A DNA stretch of 64,000 nt from Oidiodendron maius Zn (GCA_000827325.1 KN832876.1:1674001-1738000), one strand, 5' to 3'. Counted from the first letter of the stretch, positions 1-12,410 are shown. Notes: generated by a model not told the origin, from the letters alone. Numbers and translations are program-made.

Positions 1-212
1 TGCTCCGACTCCAGCAGATTAGAGCTACGGCCAATCAAAACATACGGAGCGCCCGTCAGAATAAAGAGGTCAAAGAAGCCATTCAAATTCACTCTCACAC
101 CCGACAGATTGATTTAGACGCACGAAATCCAGACGGTAGTGTTCGCTATGATCCAGCTAAAGAGGAAGGATATGGTGGCATGAAGCTTGTGCCGGACTCA
201 TATATGGAATAG
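1..212 (+). CDS. 3' end of an unrecognised protein-coding gene (partial)
   Basis: An open frame enters from the left edge (frame of base 3) and ends at TAG 210-212, giving about 70 C-terminal residues. The peptide is polar, with many Gln, Arg and Lys in its first half (KEVKEAIQIHSHTRQ) and an acidic Tyr/Gly-rich tail ending VPDSYME. I do not recognise the family. Codon use is ordinary, and no stop interrupts the frame before the TAG. It could be the last exon of a longer gene; an acceptor site, if any, lies outside the window. It is transcribed in the same direction as the DDHD gene downstream. Confidence 0.45.
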   Translation, partial: LRLQQIRATANQNIRSARQNKEVKEAIQIHSHTRQIDLDARNPDGSVRYDPAKEEGYGGMKLVPDSYME

Positions 213-1172
213 CACACTTGAGACTCTCTCTTAATCGCTGGCGCTGGAAATGGACAAATATGTGTATAGCACATTCATTGTACCATTAGGCTTCCCACTG
301 GTTTTCCTTGAATTCCATTTGAGTTCTACTACTGCAATGTTGAAAATGCGCCTGAGTCTAACCTTCTGTTACGGACAGCCGCCAACACGATATCAATTAG
401 AGATGGGAGAGGGATATTCCCCACAACTCACAACCCCCTGCTCGATTTTCCTCCCTTATGGAGACAATCAATGGTTAAATTTCCGAACTATGGAGGAGGG
501 AGGATTGCGGGTCGTTACTGACATCTGGCCTCCTCTGTACGAGTAGAATACAATAACACATAGCAAATTAATTCCGCCCCCCATGCTTCGATATGGTGTT
601 TGGCATGTGAAGGAGCCTGTCACATCCTGGCCAACGAATCAAGCATGCTTATTAATAATTTACTAATAAAAATCCGCAAGAGACGACGTCACCGCGACTT
701 GAATCATGTGTGATCGAATATCAGGAGCGTTCTTTGCTGAAATGATCTTCAGGGCCGTCATTCTTCTCGGGCCCAGATACGTTGGTCCTGAAACCGACAC
801 CAGCGTGACCTAGAAACCTTTCCACCCCGCCGTGCCTTCTTACCAGACCTACAGCACTTCGTACCTACCTTGCATTCCTATTTGCGGCAATATCTACTGC
901 GTGTTGTGTTGGCAAGTCAGCCGTGGATTGATTGCCACTTTCCTCCCGCGACAGTATGATATCCCATACCGAGCACTCCTTTTGCTTGTTTGAATCCGCA
1001 TAGAATATAATACCATCACTCATTAACGGATCTCTTCCGTGGATCGCACCAGCTCTGCTGGCCAGAACTCAGTTGGATGACCTCGTTTGTCGTTATATCA
1101 TTCAAGTAAGTTGGTTGTATACTGATTCCGCATTCATCCACATTCAGCGAGCGGTATCTAACTTCTACAGCA
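213..1172. other. Intergenic region and 5' leader of the DDHD gene
   Basis: No supported coding sequence. The 3' end is probably the leader of the downstream gene. A well-formed intron (donor GTAAGT at 1106, branch-like CTAAC at 1159, acceptor ACAG ending 1170) stops two bases before its ATG. Joining the small upstream ATG frame at 1077 across this intron runs into a stop after about 24 codons, so the intron most likely lies in the 5' UTR. Confidence 0.5.
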
Positions 1173-4100
1173 ATGTCCCAATCTCCTCATACCTACGGCC
1201 CGACTTGCCATCTCTCTAGAACTGTCAGTTTTTCAGGCTCCAAAGGGAACGATGATATGCCAGAACTGAGGGCGCACTTTTTCTATTCGTCGCACCTTCC
1301 AATAGACGACCCTCTCTCTCCAGTTCCGACCTATACAAGTTACGAATCTTGGACCGTTAACTATCCCCCTCGACCCTTCTCAGCTGGTGACAACAGTGCT
1401 CTGGAAGAAGCCTGGCTTGGCCTAGCGTCTGATAAAGATCGCAAGCACCACAACAAGGGCAAGTCGCCTAGACCAGGGTGGAAACATCGAGTCGAGAGGC
1501 AAAATGCTACTGCTGATCAGCATGGGGTAGAGAGCAGCAAGAAGCACTCCCCCAGTGAGAATATAGGGCCGTCTTCACCGGTGGCGGCAATTGTTATTCC
1601 CCTCTACGCAAACAGCTCAAGTACGGGACAAAAGTCTGAATACCCGGAAACATCTATACGAGACGACGGGGCTTCTTCATCATATACAATACATTCCGGC
1701 GTTGAGGAGCAACCTATTTCGAAAGGAGCAGGCCGCGATGAAGCTCTTAGGTCTTATGAGACGGGATACAAACTCGGTCAGCGGGCTATTTGTCATCGGA
1801 CTACTCAAAAAGAAGCCAAATCTGAAATTCGTCCGAATAAAGTGCATCCTGCCCCGCCGGATACAGTTTCTGGCCGGTCTCTCTCAGGCATCCGTTCCGA
1901 TGTCGTGAAAGGCTCGCACATTCCGCACAATGACGATCTTGACCATGTGGCTGCTCGACACGAAGCACCAGCGAATATCGAAACTCCGATCCAAGAGCCG
2001 AGTTGTGACGGTGGCTTCAATGCTCCAAATCTAACATCCAAGGAGCAGATGTTAGATGATCAGCTTCTGGGAGATGCTGCCAATGATAGTCGTCTCAGAA
2101 AGATGTTCTCCCATAAATCTCCAGAGCAAGTTACTACATTGAACCCTGCAGTTGGACCAGTGGCTTCGAGTCTGATCAATACCGATCAACAAGCCGTGAG
2201 TACAAAAGGTCAGCATGATTCCAAGGAGATTATCGGGTCACCAATATCTTCAAATATTAGCATTATGCCGAGTAAAGACAGGGAAGCGGGCATCACCGGA
2301 GCTCCCTTTGCGAAACTCTCATCCCATGGAGATAGTCTGCTAAAGCCGACACCTCTTCCTTCCGACTCTGATAATCTTGATAGTAGTCTTTCTAAAGACC
2401 AAAGCAGAGGGCATGATCGTGACTCAACCGAGACTGAGACATTGCCGAACCATAGTTGCAAGGCAGACAAAAGCACCACCAGCAAGCATGTAGAAGTTCC
2501 TGTCGGGATCTCTAGACTGCATCTTGTTAAACTACCTATATTGCTAATGGAACCTATATACTGGTCTCCTGTCCATGACATTTGCGCCGTTACTCGAGGA
2601 ACGTGGTTTTATAAGGATACAATGTGTCCTGTGGAGCCAGCAGTAGCCAACCAGCTTGAGATGGGATACAGAGAACTCCGGCCATGGTCTGGAACATGGA
2701 ATGATGAGCTCAACAGCGCAATCGAAGTTGGGGCGGCTGGCGAAGAAAAAATCTCCCACCGCCTTTGGCCAGAGGAAGACAAAGATGGTAACCCAATCAA
2801 TGTGTTTGATAGCATTCTGTCAACTAATCCTTACTGCGCTGCAAGATGCTTTCATGGAGAAGCTGCAGCTGGGGGGTCGATCGACACAGAGGAGGCTGAA
2901 AAATCTTCAAAAGCGAAAACAATCAGCAAAAAGTACCCTAATTCGCACGTCATATATAAGGACTCTCGAAATGCCTTCATCCTGAAGCCAACTCTGCAGC
3001 CTTCTGAATATTACGGACGCAGGCCGCTCCAGAAGATCAGAAAAGGTATAACAGTCGGCATTCATGTTGTTAGAGGATTTGACTGGAAGAGTTGGGAAAA
3101 GTTACACCCATCGAAAAAAACGAAAGCTACTGTCAAGGCCGAAGAGCATGCCCCAGTTGGGGGCAATGCAAATGCTAAGAAGGGTGATCTCTGCGTTGCC
3201 TGCCTATCCACGAAGGAGCGGCAGAAAGTGACTGATTTAGTTCTCGTGATCCATGGAATTGGACAGAAATTATCGGAGCGTGTTGAGAGCTTCCACTTCA
3301 CTCATGCAATTAACTCATTCCGTAGATCCGTCAATGTTGACCTGGAGAGTGAATCGGTCAAGAGAGTGCTTCGCAATGATCATGGCGGAATCATGGTCTT
3401 GCCGGTTAATTGGAGATCAGATCTCTCCTTCGAGGACGGAAGCCCAATGAAAGAAGGCGAGGAAAACCGCGGCGAATCTTACTTCTCCCTCAAGGACATC
3501 ACTCCAAACTCAATCCCAGCAGTGCGGAATCTTATCTCGGACGTAATGCTAGATATTCCCTTCTACATGTCACATCACAAACCGAAAATGATCCAGGCCG
3601 TCATTATAGAAGCTAATCGTGTCTACCGACTGTGGTGCAAGAATAATCCTGACTTTCACGCGAATGGGCGTGTGCACATTGTAGCACATTCACTGGGAAG
3701 CGCCATGGCAGTCGAAATATTGAGCAAGCAGCCGACATCCACGCCCAAGACTGACGTCAACACACGCAAAGTAAACGCAAAAAACTTCGATTTCAAAACA
3801 ACCAACCTTTTCTTGGTCGGGAGTCCTGCTGGATTCTTCTTATTTCTGGAGAAGGGACATCTAACCCCGAGACGTGGACAGAATAAGCCATACGCTGAGG
3901 ATGCAGATGACAATGACAAAGCTATTGTTGGGGAAGCGGGGACCTTTGGATGTCTTGCAGTGGACAATATCTATAATGTAATGGATCTCACTGATCCCAT
4001 TGCGTACTGTCTCAATGCCACCGCCGATCCACAGTATGCGGCTAGTTTGAAGAACGCCCAGGTTCCAAGTGCCATGACTGGCTTCTTCGAAAGCATTGGC

Positions 4101-4466
4101 AATGCGGTGAAGTCCATAGCCCCCGGAGTGCCGAAACCTAGTGAGATCTCCACCGGCCAGACAAGACAGCAAAAATCCCTCCCACGTCTTCCATCACAAC
4201 TAGAAATGGAGGTCCATGATTTCACTCGCGAAGAGATGGCAGAGAAAAAATTCTTTCTCCTGAATGATAATGGCCAGGTGGATTGGTTTTTGAACTCTGG
4301 GGGTGGACCGCTTGATATCCAGTATCTGAATATGCTGGGGGCCCACAGCAGCTACTGGACGAGCCAAGATTTTATTAGAATGCTGGTCACTGAGGTGGGT
4401 CGAAAAGCAGGAAAATATTACACGATTCCGAACATGAGGGCTGCCAAGATTGGTCATAAGCCATAG
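1173..4466 (+). CDS. DDHD-domain phospholipase (phosphatidic acid-preferring PLA1 family)
   Basis: Single-exon ORF of 1097 aa. Residues 1-430 are polar, Ser/Pro-rich and probably disordered. The middle part (about 450-690) carries Trp-rich conserved blocks. The lipase core begins near residue 688 (LVIHGIGQK) and has a nucleophile elbow AHSLG with Ser840. The DDHD region follows: VMDLTDPIAY near 937-945 and a GAH motif with His1058 close to the C terminus. Known relatives (animal DDHD1/2, yeast YOR022C) hydrolyse phospholipids at membranes of the secretory pathway or mitochondria; activity here is inferred. The first ATG lies two bases after a probable 5' UTR intron. The next gene on the same strand starts 476 bp downstream, and that spacer shows nothing else. 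Family assignment is firm; substrate is not. Confidence 0.9.
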   Translation: MSQSPHTYGPTCHLSRTVSFSGSKGNDDMPELRAHFFYSSHLPIDDPLSPVPTYTSYESWTVNYPPRPFSAGDNSALEEAWLGLASDKDRKHHNKGKSPRPGWKHRVERQNATADQHGVESSKKHSPSENIGPSSPVAAIVIPLYANSSSTGQKSEYPETSIRDDGASSSYTIHSGVEEQPISKGAGRDEALRSYETGYKLGQRAICHRTTQKEAKSEIRPNKVHPAPPDTVSGRSLSGIRSDVVKGSHIPHNDDLDHVAARHEAPANIETPIQEPSCDGGFNAPNLTSKEQMLDDQLLGDAANDSRLRKMFSHKSPEQVTTLNPAVGPVASSLINTDQQAVSTKGQHDSKEIIGSPISSNISIMPSKDREAGITGAPFAKLSSHGDSLLKPTPLPSDSDNLDSSLSKDQSRGHDRDSTETETLPNHSCKADKSTTSKHVEVPVGISRLHLVKLPILLMEPIYWSPVHDICAVTRGTWFYKDTMCPVEPAVANQLEMGYRELRPWSGTWNDELNSAIEVGAAGEEKISHRLWPEEDKDGNPINVFDSILSTNPYCAARCFHGEAAAGGSIDTEEAEKSSKAKTISKKYPNSHVIYKDSRNAFILKPTLQPSEYYGRRPLQKIRKGITVGIHVVRGFDWKSWEKLHPSKKTKATVKAEEHAPVGGNANAKKGDLCVACLSTKERQKVTDLVLVIHGIGQKLSERVESFHFTHAINSFRRSVNVDLESESVKRVLRNDHGGIMVLPVNWRSDLSFEDGSPMKEGEENRGESYFSLKDITPNSIPAVRNLISDVMLDIPFYMSHHKPKMIQAVIIEANRVYRLWCKNNPDFHANGRVHIVAHSLGSAMAVEILSKQPTSTPKTDVNTRKVNAKNFDFKTTNLFLVGSPAGFFLFLEKGHLTPRRGQNKPYAEDADDNDKAIVGEAGTFGCLAVDNIYNVMDLTDPIAYCLNATADPQYAASLKNAQVPSAMTGFFESIGNAVKSIAPGVPKPSEISTGQTRQQKSLPRLPSQLEMEVHDFTREEMAEKKFFLLNDNGQVDWFLNSGGGPLDIQYLNMLGAHSSYWTSQDFIRMLVTEVGRKAGKYYTIPNMRAAKIGHKP

Positions 4467-4942
4467 GTCGAGGTATACTGAGGAGTAGAGCTTAAACAGC
4501 GCGGCTGATGCAAGGGACAAGTTTGAGGGTTTGAGAACAAGTAGCAGTAGTGGAAGTCGCCTGGTGGTGGGACCCATTGTTGTTAAAAGACAAACGAAAG
4601 ACCTTTGATACCCCTAGATCCTCCCTGTCGAATTACCATTGAAGAGGACGTTTAATGGTACAATTAGATTCTTAAAATATCAAAATCGAGTAAGAAGTGA
4701 ACTTTACGTCTCATCTACTGATGACTAGCTCATGCTGCTCCGGATGCTGGCCCCGCATCCAACCTCGGTTCGGTAGTCACTCACTCAACCAGCTTCTCAA
4801 CATAGGAGCCTCACTTCAACACTTCAAGCCCGATGTTTACTCAACATCAAATCAGCGACGACAAGCCTAAGATATCTGATGTGATTGGAAGATTATTGAT
4901 CGCAGAGAGTACCGGATGAGCAAACACGGAAGTGCTGCGACG

Positions 4943-5947
4943 ATGGCGCCGAAACTCACACTGTATGTCGACACAGTGAGCCCTTTTGCCTACGAGGCAT
5001 ACTATATCCTCCGGGTTTGTTCCAATCCCCTTGGATTTTTTTCTGTCTCGCGCTAGTAAAGCTCTCTCTGTGTCTAATTTAGAGCCGAGAGTCTAATGAG
5101 AAATTGGAGTGATTGAAGCTTCACCTGCGACAGTGGTGGGGTTAGATTAAGGTTGCTGACTCTGATTGTAACTCTGCCTAGAATGATCCCGTCTTCTCGA
5201 AGTGTGAGATCATGTATATTCCCATGTTCCTTGGGGGGGTGATGAAAGCGTGTGGAAATATAGCTCCGATTAATGTTAAGAGTGAGTTACTGCCTCTAGG
5301 CTTGCCGAGTTCCCTTGCTCAACGTCACGTCTCCTGTTATCTTTCCACTATAAAAGCAGCTGCTAAGACATACCGCAGATAAAGATACCTGGATTGCTAA
5401 AGAGCGGATCAGATGGGCACGCTTGTTCAATATTCCCATGTCAGAGGAGCTTCCGGGCGGATTCCCTCCGCTCACGTTACCCATCATGCGAGCGCTGTGT
5501 GCGCTAACTGTCCTGCATCCCGGGAAGGAGGGGCAAAAGCGTCTGGTTTCCTGTCTGGATGTGTTATACCATGCCTACTGGGTTGAGAACAAGAAGACAA
5601 TCGATAAGGATGTTTTATCTGCAGAGCTAACCCATGTTTTGGGTGCTGAGGATGCTGCAAAGGGTAAGTTTCTTATCTTCGTTTCGTATGAGACGGTACA
5701 GTATCAGATTCTGAGGAGAGACTAACTAAGTCAAGTTATGGAGATGTCGGGGAAGGAGGGGAAGGAAGTCCTAGCAAAGAATACGGATCTGGCGCTGGCT
5801 GATGGCGCCTTTGGGCTGCCATGGTTCGTGGCTACGAACGAGGCCGGGGAGAAGGAGACTTTCTGGGGCGTGGATCATATTGCGCAGGTTACAGATCACT
5901 TGGGACTTGTGAAGCCGAAGACTGGTGGCTGGAAAGCCGTGCTGTAG
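4943..5947 (+). CDS. Glutathione S-transferase kappa / DsbA-like oxidoreductase
   Basis: Four exons: 4943-5014, 5182-5281, 5379-5663 and 5736-5947. All junctions keep frame and give 222 aa, the usual length for kappa-class GST / 2-hydroxychromene-2-carboxylate isomerase proteins. The N terminus has the thioredoxin-like first strand and the conserved S-P-F motif, with Ser13 in the place of the catalytic serine. The C-terminal part has GAFGLPWFVA and TFWGVDHI, the DsbA-fold cis-Pro and helix signatures. Relatives conjugate glutathione in mitochondria or peroxisomes; location here is not resolved. Exon 1 ends exactly at CGG before GTTTGT. The 167 nt first intron is long for this window. Exon boundaries are inferred from GT-AG sites plus homology of the joined peptide. 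Confidence 0.9.
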
Positions 5948-8412
5948 GCACATATCTGATGACAGCATATCTCTTCACAGGCTAGATCCTATGATGTGAC
6001 TTAGTGTACATAGAAGCTTCGATGCAGGAGTATAGGTGACGGCATTTAAGTCTCGTGAGGCAGAACGGCACATAGCAGAGATTCCCAGCTAAGGTTTACT
6101 GCAAGTAGCTTCACTGGACCGCTCGCTAAGCATTCCGTGCTTGCGGGTGCAAACTTTGTTATGCATGATCTTCAGATGCTTTCCACTGAAGTTGGCCGTG
6201 AAAAGTGTATTGCCCATTGCTTCGTCCACGTGAAGCAGGAGATGCGGGCAGCCAACGTTTCGAATTCGAATGGAATGTTGATCAACAGTTCATGAACAGG
6301 GGAGATAATGCGGTGGGCTGATAGCATGCAAGATGCCGTAGGCACAGCAGAGAGTTCGGTGCTCCAACAGCATGCATGCCTATCGACTGGAGCCTTCGCC
6401 AATAAGAATCATGTCTTACCGTTGAGGCCGACATGCTACAGCTAGGCTGGTCAGGAACGATCATCCCGCCAACCCGAAAGATGACGCAAAAGGGAAGATA
6501 AAAGGGGAAAAGTAACGAAGGGCCGCAAGAGAAATGCCGGAAAGCTAAAATAGAAATTAAAGCTGGGCGGAGTCAGCCTCGCGTTGTTGGCCCGATTCGG
6601 TAGGCGACGCGAGATCCCGTGACTAGGGCCGAGAGACGAATCTGATGGGTCTTGAGGCATCATCTTATCCACCGTGCTCCCAGCCCCGTCAGCCGGTGCT
6701 TGTGCCCCGCGGGACGGCGCGAGAGAGGGTCAGACTGCCAGCAGAGAACAGTCGGCACAACAAAATAGTCGGTTCCGAAGCGAGGTGGCCATCTAGTTTG
6801 TTATCTTCGAATCAATCCCCTTCGAGCTCATGCCTGCTACTGCAACCCTCCTAAGTGCAGACCGCCGTGCAGCTGTCCTCCACACACGGGCGTGCAGCAA
6901 CCGCATCCTCCTCTGGTTGCGAGTGCAGAGACCGCCTGCAGGTCTCAAACCCCATCTGCAACGAGCCAAAGTCAATTGTCATCCCATTGCCAGCAGCCGA
7001 GCCAGCAGGCAGACCAACAGCCCAGCAGACCAGCAGCTCTCTCTCCACGTGCCCGGCGCTTGGTCGGTGCTGTTGCCCAAGCTGAAGGATGCATATCCTT
7101 GCTCAATCCGCCGCTGCAATGCACCGCTGCGATGCCGCTAATGGTTAGACAGCTGTGCAATTGACGAGCCCTGAAAGGCCCTCTAACCGCGCGTTTCCCT
7201 GTCGCCCAGTCTCCAGGCGGCAGGGTTTTTACGCAGCCCGTGCATGGAGCCCGTCCGGATGGAGTGGGAGGTACCGGACCTGCCTGTGTGTGTATAAGGT
7301 GATGACATGAGACAAGATGGGGGGGGCTGTGCGTGAACCAGTACGAGAGATTGGGGAGGGGGACCTGGACGGGTGTGAGCCCAGATTACTGTCTCAGAGC
7401 AGTAGGTGCCTGGGCGTACTATAATTCTGAGGTACATGACAGCCAGATCAGGAGGTGATCAGGAGGTGGCTGGGCACAGAGAGAGATGGGGGAAGAAAGC
7501 CCATATCGGTCATGTTTGCGCGCTCGCCCTCTTTGACCGATGGAGGATCATACGCGTACGCTGCCCGCGCCGAACACTGCTGGCGGGCCCGGAAAGCAGG
7601 AATAGTACCTCCATCCCTTCGACCCTCGCCTGCTTTGCCCAGCTCTGGCCACACGAGAGATGATTGCCCTGGCCTCTGCTGGGTATCGCCCATCCATCGC
7701 GAACCTCTGCCCTATGTAGCAGGTGGAGACGTCAGCAACGGCGCCAGGTGATCGGCTTGCGACTGGGCCGTCGGTCAACAATCGACCGTAGGCACCGCAG
7801 ATCGGTAGTATATTAAGAACCGGTTTTTGACTGGTGGCCGACGACCATTCTATTCTGGATCTGCCGTTTCGTGTTCCCAGCTCCCTCGTCCGGTAAGGTT
7901 CGCATCAGCGATCTGGCCTCTCGAGATCGCGTTTCACCGAAGGCGTTGACGTAAAACCAGCAGCTTGGGTAACAACGTGGCTTTTCGACTGTCAACCAGG
8001 GCCGGAGAGCATGGGGTCCCAGCATTGTTGCACAGCGTGTGTCCGTTTACTGCATGTTGCAGACTGGACAGTCTGCAACAGTGCCGATCGGGCTAAGTAG
8101 CAATTCCAGTTGGAATTGCTACTGAGCGGAGGGTCCTGTGAGGAAATGGCCCGCTACTCTGCGGAATAATGGGCGCTGGACAGAGATAGCGCTGGCGACC
8201 TCGTCCTCGTCCTCGCTGCCCGCAACCAATGTGCCCGAGGGCGCCGCAGATCTTCTGTTCTGGCTCTCACCAACTTTCCAGCCCTCCGCGTGTAACTGTG
8301 GCAGCAGCATCGTACCGGCAAATGGGACCTGGGAAGCTTGATTCCCAACGCTGTTGCGCTTACCCGTCTGTCGGGAACCTCCCTCATGGCTCTCGCACTG
8401 ACCAGCGGAAGC

Positions 8413-8450
8413 CCAGTACCGCGAGTCCAGTACCGCCAGTCCAGTACCGC
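8413..8450. repeat. 14-bp tandem repeat, about 2.7 copies
   Basis: The unit CCAGTACCGCSAGT occurs at 8413-8426 and 8427-8440, with a partial copy at 8441-8450. Copies differ at one base (G/C). It lies in non-coding sequence. Confidence 0.8.
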
Positions 8451-8660
8451 AGCGCCTCGGGGGCCGAGCGGCAGCTTCTGGCCCGCTCCAAGACATCATC
8501 AGACGGTTTCCATTCATGCGCGCGACATGCTACGTAGCGTAGACCATACGAAGCCCCATACCAGCTCGGAGCACCTTGCGATGCACAGCAGACTATTTCC
8601 ATAGCGTCCAGTCCAGCACCTTGTCCACCAAACGCGAAACTAGACGAGGTTACCATCATG

Positions 8661-8700
8661 CCACGATATCACGATACCACGATACCACGATACCACGATA
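8661..8700. repeat. 8-bp tandem repeat, five copies
   Basis: Five head-to-tail copies of CCACGATA, the second starting with T instead of C, fill 8661-8700 exactly. This is a minisatellite-like array in the gene-poor block. Confidence 0.85.
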
Positions 8701-10033
8701 GGACCATGTCGAGATAGTTGCCAGGGACACCAGGGACCGGGAAGGGGATGAGTAGAGGTGGGCGGAGCAGCTTGTCCATCACCCAAAAAACGCCACCCTC
8801 ACCAAAAGCAGAGTCCACTGCAGCCGTTATCGACAAATTGTAGCGGCCGAATAGACGCAGCCACGCAGGTGATTTTCTCGGTGGGAGGAAGGCGCTTACT
8901 GTCATCATTGGCGGCGGAGATTACAGAATCATCCCGACTGGTACATACGGTTGTGATCGAGGCCCGAGCATGCGAACGGTGCTTGGCTGACAGAGATGGT
9001 CGGAGAAAACTGTCATCCGTAGTGGATGCGATTTACGAAGTTGGGGGCTGTCACAATCATCATGCTGAGAACATCCTCGAGAGGGGAAGCTCATACGACA
9101 GGCAGCAGAGCACCGGACGCGCATGTGAGAGGGGGGCCTTGGCTGCGTTAATTGCATCTGACAGTGCTCTTCGTACAGGAGTCAACTCTGGTCTCCGAGA
9201 GGACGAGACGGAAATATCCCAATGCCAATCCGGATATATAATGCGCCACACAGGCGCTCGCCGATTATGTTATACTCGTCCCTCACGGTCGGTATCCAAG
9301 TTGGTGCAAGACTTTTACTGACGGCTGCAGGTCACATCTCGTACAGAACAGGCCTCCCTGACCAGCCAATCTCCACTAGCTCCTCCCAGCTGAGAGACGC
9401 CAACCAACTCGGCCTCAGGCACAATCCCACTCTATGGCATTAAGGTTTTGGGGGGTTTGATGGGGCAACTACGAAAACGTTCATTTTCACGAGCCATCCA
9501 ATGAGAGCGGCATCGTAAACTTCGTTATGATTCCCTGCGGCCTTGTTGCCTGTGGGCGCTCCTAGCTTGTCCCGCGATCCCCGAATACACGTACTACACT
9601 CTTTGTACTGTACATATTTCCCGATGCCAAAAATATAGAGGGTATCCTAAGAGAAGAAGTAAGGTCGCCGATAACTCCCCGCCAGCCCCTGCCAGAGGCC
9701 TGCCCTCCAACCCATCCCGTCCCTAGACCGTCCTTCTAGAAGTTCACAGTCATTTGCCTGGAGAATTGGAATTATCGAGAATAGACCAAAAAAGATTTGC
9801 ATTCGTGATCCACCGCCGAGCCAGCAATCTTGGCCCCTCCACCTGGTTGTGGGTGTGAGACAATGTCAGCCGCACGAAGGCCCTCGGGCCAGGGCAGCAT
9901 ATGTCTAATAAGACCAACACCTTTGGCGATGCTGACGGTGTTTCCGCACCAACGGACCCCCGCACCTCAGTGGCTCGAGAGTCTTTTGCGGATGAGTGGC
10001 AATAAGTGCCGGTAGATGATACGACCCGTCGAA

Positions 10034-11461
10034 TCAATTAGACCAGACGGGATTCTGGCTGCTGCCACCCGTCATGTAATCATGCCTCTCCATGTATTGA
10101 GCTGAGCCTGACGTGAGAGATGTGTCGTGTGGGACTTGCGTTGTCGCGGGGCCTGGTTGGATCGCAAACTGTGCTGCTGACGGGTTGTACGCCGGCAGGC
10201 GGGCTTGGATGGTGGACGCGCGAGGGTTGTGCCTCTGATTTGGGTCGCCGCCTGCAAAGGTTTGAGGTCGGAAGTCGACAGTCTCGATATCGAAGCGCTT
10301 GGAGCAGCCATCTTCCATGTGTCTGTAAAGTGTTAACGCGCAGTCACTACGTAGCTGTTGGGGGGGGTTCTGTTACCTTCGCAGCGTATCTTTCCGCGCA
10401 AAGAAGCGGCTACAGTAGTCGCATCGATGATTCCGTTGTTTCATGTGCACGCTCTGGTGGTGTCTTTGCAGATCTGTCTTCCTCACGAACTTCTTGTTGC
10501 AGTCCTTGAGAGGGCACGGGAACGGATACTCCCGGCTGGCGTCGTGGGTCTCCATGTGCGCCTTGAAGTTGTAGCTGCGGCCAAACAGCTTACCACATCC
10601 CTTGACGTGGCATTGGAAGTTTGCATCTTCCTTAGTGGTGAGTCTCCGAGGTTGTCTGGTGCGGACAATGGTACTCGGGATGCGCCTCTGCTCGTGCGGC
10701 CTGGTGGCGGGAGACTGCTCTTGACTCTCTGATCGCCTATCGTAGAGTGGAATTGGTAGGGTAGATATCGACGGAAGGTCCTGAGATGTTGGGTACTCAG
10801 CTTTAGACCAGCCTAGAGTGGCTTGGTCTTGGTAGAAGCCTGTGTCGAGCGTTCCTGGATATGCATTGGCGGAGGTGACGAGGAGGTTGTGGACCATTTG
10901 AGGTGAACTCATAATGACCCCTTCGCTGCCCGTGATAAACTGAGGGTGATCCTCCATCTTGATCTGTGGAGTATACGAATCAATGGATCCCGCCTGGGTG
11001 AAGACTTCAGAGTCAGGCGCGGATGAGAAAGATGATCGTTGTGAGGAGTTTCCGGAAGGGACTGGGGATACCGGAAGCGTAGAGAGATCTGCCGACTGCG
11101 TAGCATATATATCGTGTGTGTAGGAAGCGGTCACGCGTGGGTGGAAGGGAGCGAAAGGATCATAGCCTGTGGTGAGGCCAGTTGGGTTTGCCTGCGAGAC
11201 TCTGGGCGAAATGTGCTGGTCGAGGGAGGTGGCCGGCCAAGCGTGGGTAGATGTGGGCGCCTGGGACTGCAAAGCTTCACTCTCCTCGACCTGGGATCCT
11301 GGCATTGGACAAGAGTAGAGTCCTAGGGCTGGGAGAGAATCTGTTGATCGGTATCGTGAGTCACTCTGGGCTGGTGAGGGATACTCGTAGAGGGGTTGGG
11401 GTGTTGGTGTATATCGAAATGGGGAAGCTGGTGAGCGGGAGGATTGGGGGGTCAAATCCAT
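10034..11461 (-). CDS. C2H2 zinc-finger transcription factor
   Basis: Two exons on the minus strand, 10377-11461 and 10322-10034, separated by a 54 nt intron, encode 457 aa. The start is the first ATG in frame (MDLTPQSS); upstream codons in the same frame contain no ATG. Residues 1-270 are Ser/Pro/Gln/Thr-rich and probably a disordered activation region. Three fingers follow near 285-370: C-x4-C-x12-H-x3-H, C-x4-C-x12-H-x4-H, and a last finger C-x2-C-x12-H-x4-C (C2HC) completed across the intron by RRHMEDGC. The C-terminal tail of about 85 aa is Gln/Pro/Ser-rich. This finger arrangement is common in filamentous ascomycetes, but I cannot assign an ortholog or target genes. Large non-coding stretches lie on both sides, as is usual for a regulated transcription factor. 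Confidence 0.85.
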
Positions 11462-12410
11462 TCTGACCTGGCACTGGCGATCTCGAGAGGCAACAGGTGC
11501 AGTTGCCGGGCTCAAAGTTCAGTTCACGCCCACGAGGCTGATCGATGACAACGTCGGCAGTCAAGAAGCGCGGAGTGGGAGCTGGGCTGCCCGTCTCATG
11601 TGGAGGAGTGCGGCAGAGGGAAGGCTGACAATCCGCACGGAGCACGATGATGGTTGAGGGAAGCGGAAGACAAGACGCGGCTAAGGGGGGGGCGGGAAGG
11701 AAGAGAGGATGAGGAGGAAGATGCCTCTATATAACAATGCAGCTGTGAAGTTTGTGCCTGGTGGAGGAGGAGCAGGATAAGTCGAGGTGGTAGTAGCCAA
11801 ACCGTCCGGGGTTGGGGGGGGTGGTGGATGAGATGGGCACTGCACAGTGGTAAAACAGGGACCGACATAATCGTCGAGCAGCACGAAAATGCGCCAACCT
11901 CGACTTACCAGCGTCCCTGGTCGCCGGGCTGCTGTTATGTACAGAAGGCAGTGCTGGATAGGATCCCCTGGCCAGGCGCAGGAGACAATTTTGGCCGCGC
12001 CAATCATATTTGTCGCGAGGTTCTGGTAAGCCCAAGAAGCTCTTTGAGCAGCCTTCTCGGCGTCTTCTGCGGCCAGGGCCTTTCCCCCATGGCTGCCACG
12101 CCGGCAGCGGTCAGGGGAGATGAGGGCTTGAGAGCCAGCACTCGCTGGGAGTTGTGGAGTTCGAAATATCGAGTGTTCAAGGGCAGGGGTAGGGTCTCAC
12201 TGCGTTACCCTGTCCACAAGGGAGGGTTCTTTAGGCGCGCTGTGGAAGTTGGACCTTGCGCATTTGCCACTTGACTTGCACTTATGGTCCTTGGCTCTTG
12301 CGTGCGCTGGAGAGGCAGCTCACAGGGTTGGAGTGGAGTGCCGTGGGTGTCACTAGCGACCCCCCTCGCTCGTGCTGACGGCGCCTGCCCCGCGGATGCC
12401 GGTGGATCGA

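Larger units (their letters stand above)
5948..10033. other. Gene-poor block of about 4.1 kb
   Basis: No ORF here shows conserved motifs, plausible splice structure or steady codon use. The short frames on both strands are Ser/Pro/Arg-rich, as expected of random GC-rich DNA. Visible structure is limited to C/T- or CAG-rich low-complexity stretches (around 6970-7040) and two short tandem arrays listed separately. It could hold long UTRs, a non-coding RNA or regulatory DNA for the zinc-finger gene next door; nothing in the sequence decides this. Confidence 0.5.

Noticed and set aside
1077-1105. Short upstream exon (ATG at 1077) for the DDHD gene
   Set aside because: Joining it across the 1106-1170 intron puts the frame into an early stop; the intron is better placed in the 5' UTR.
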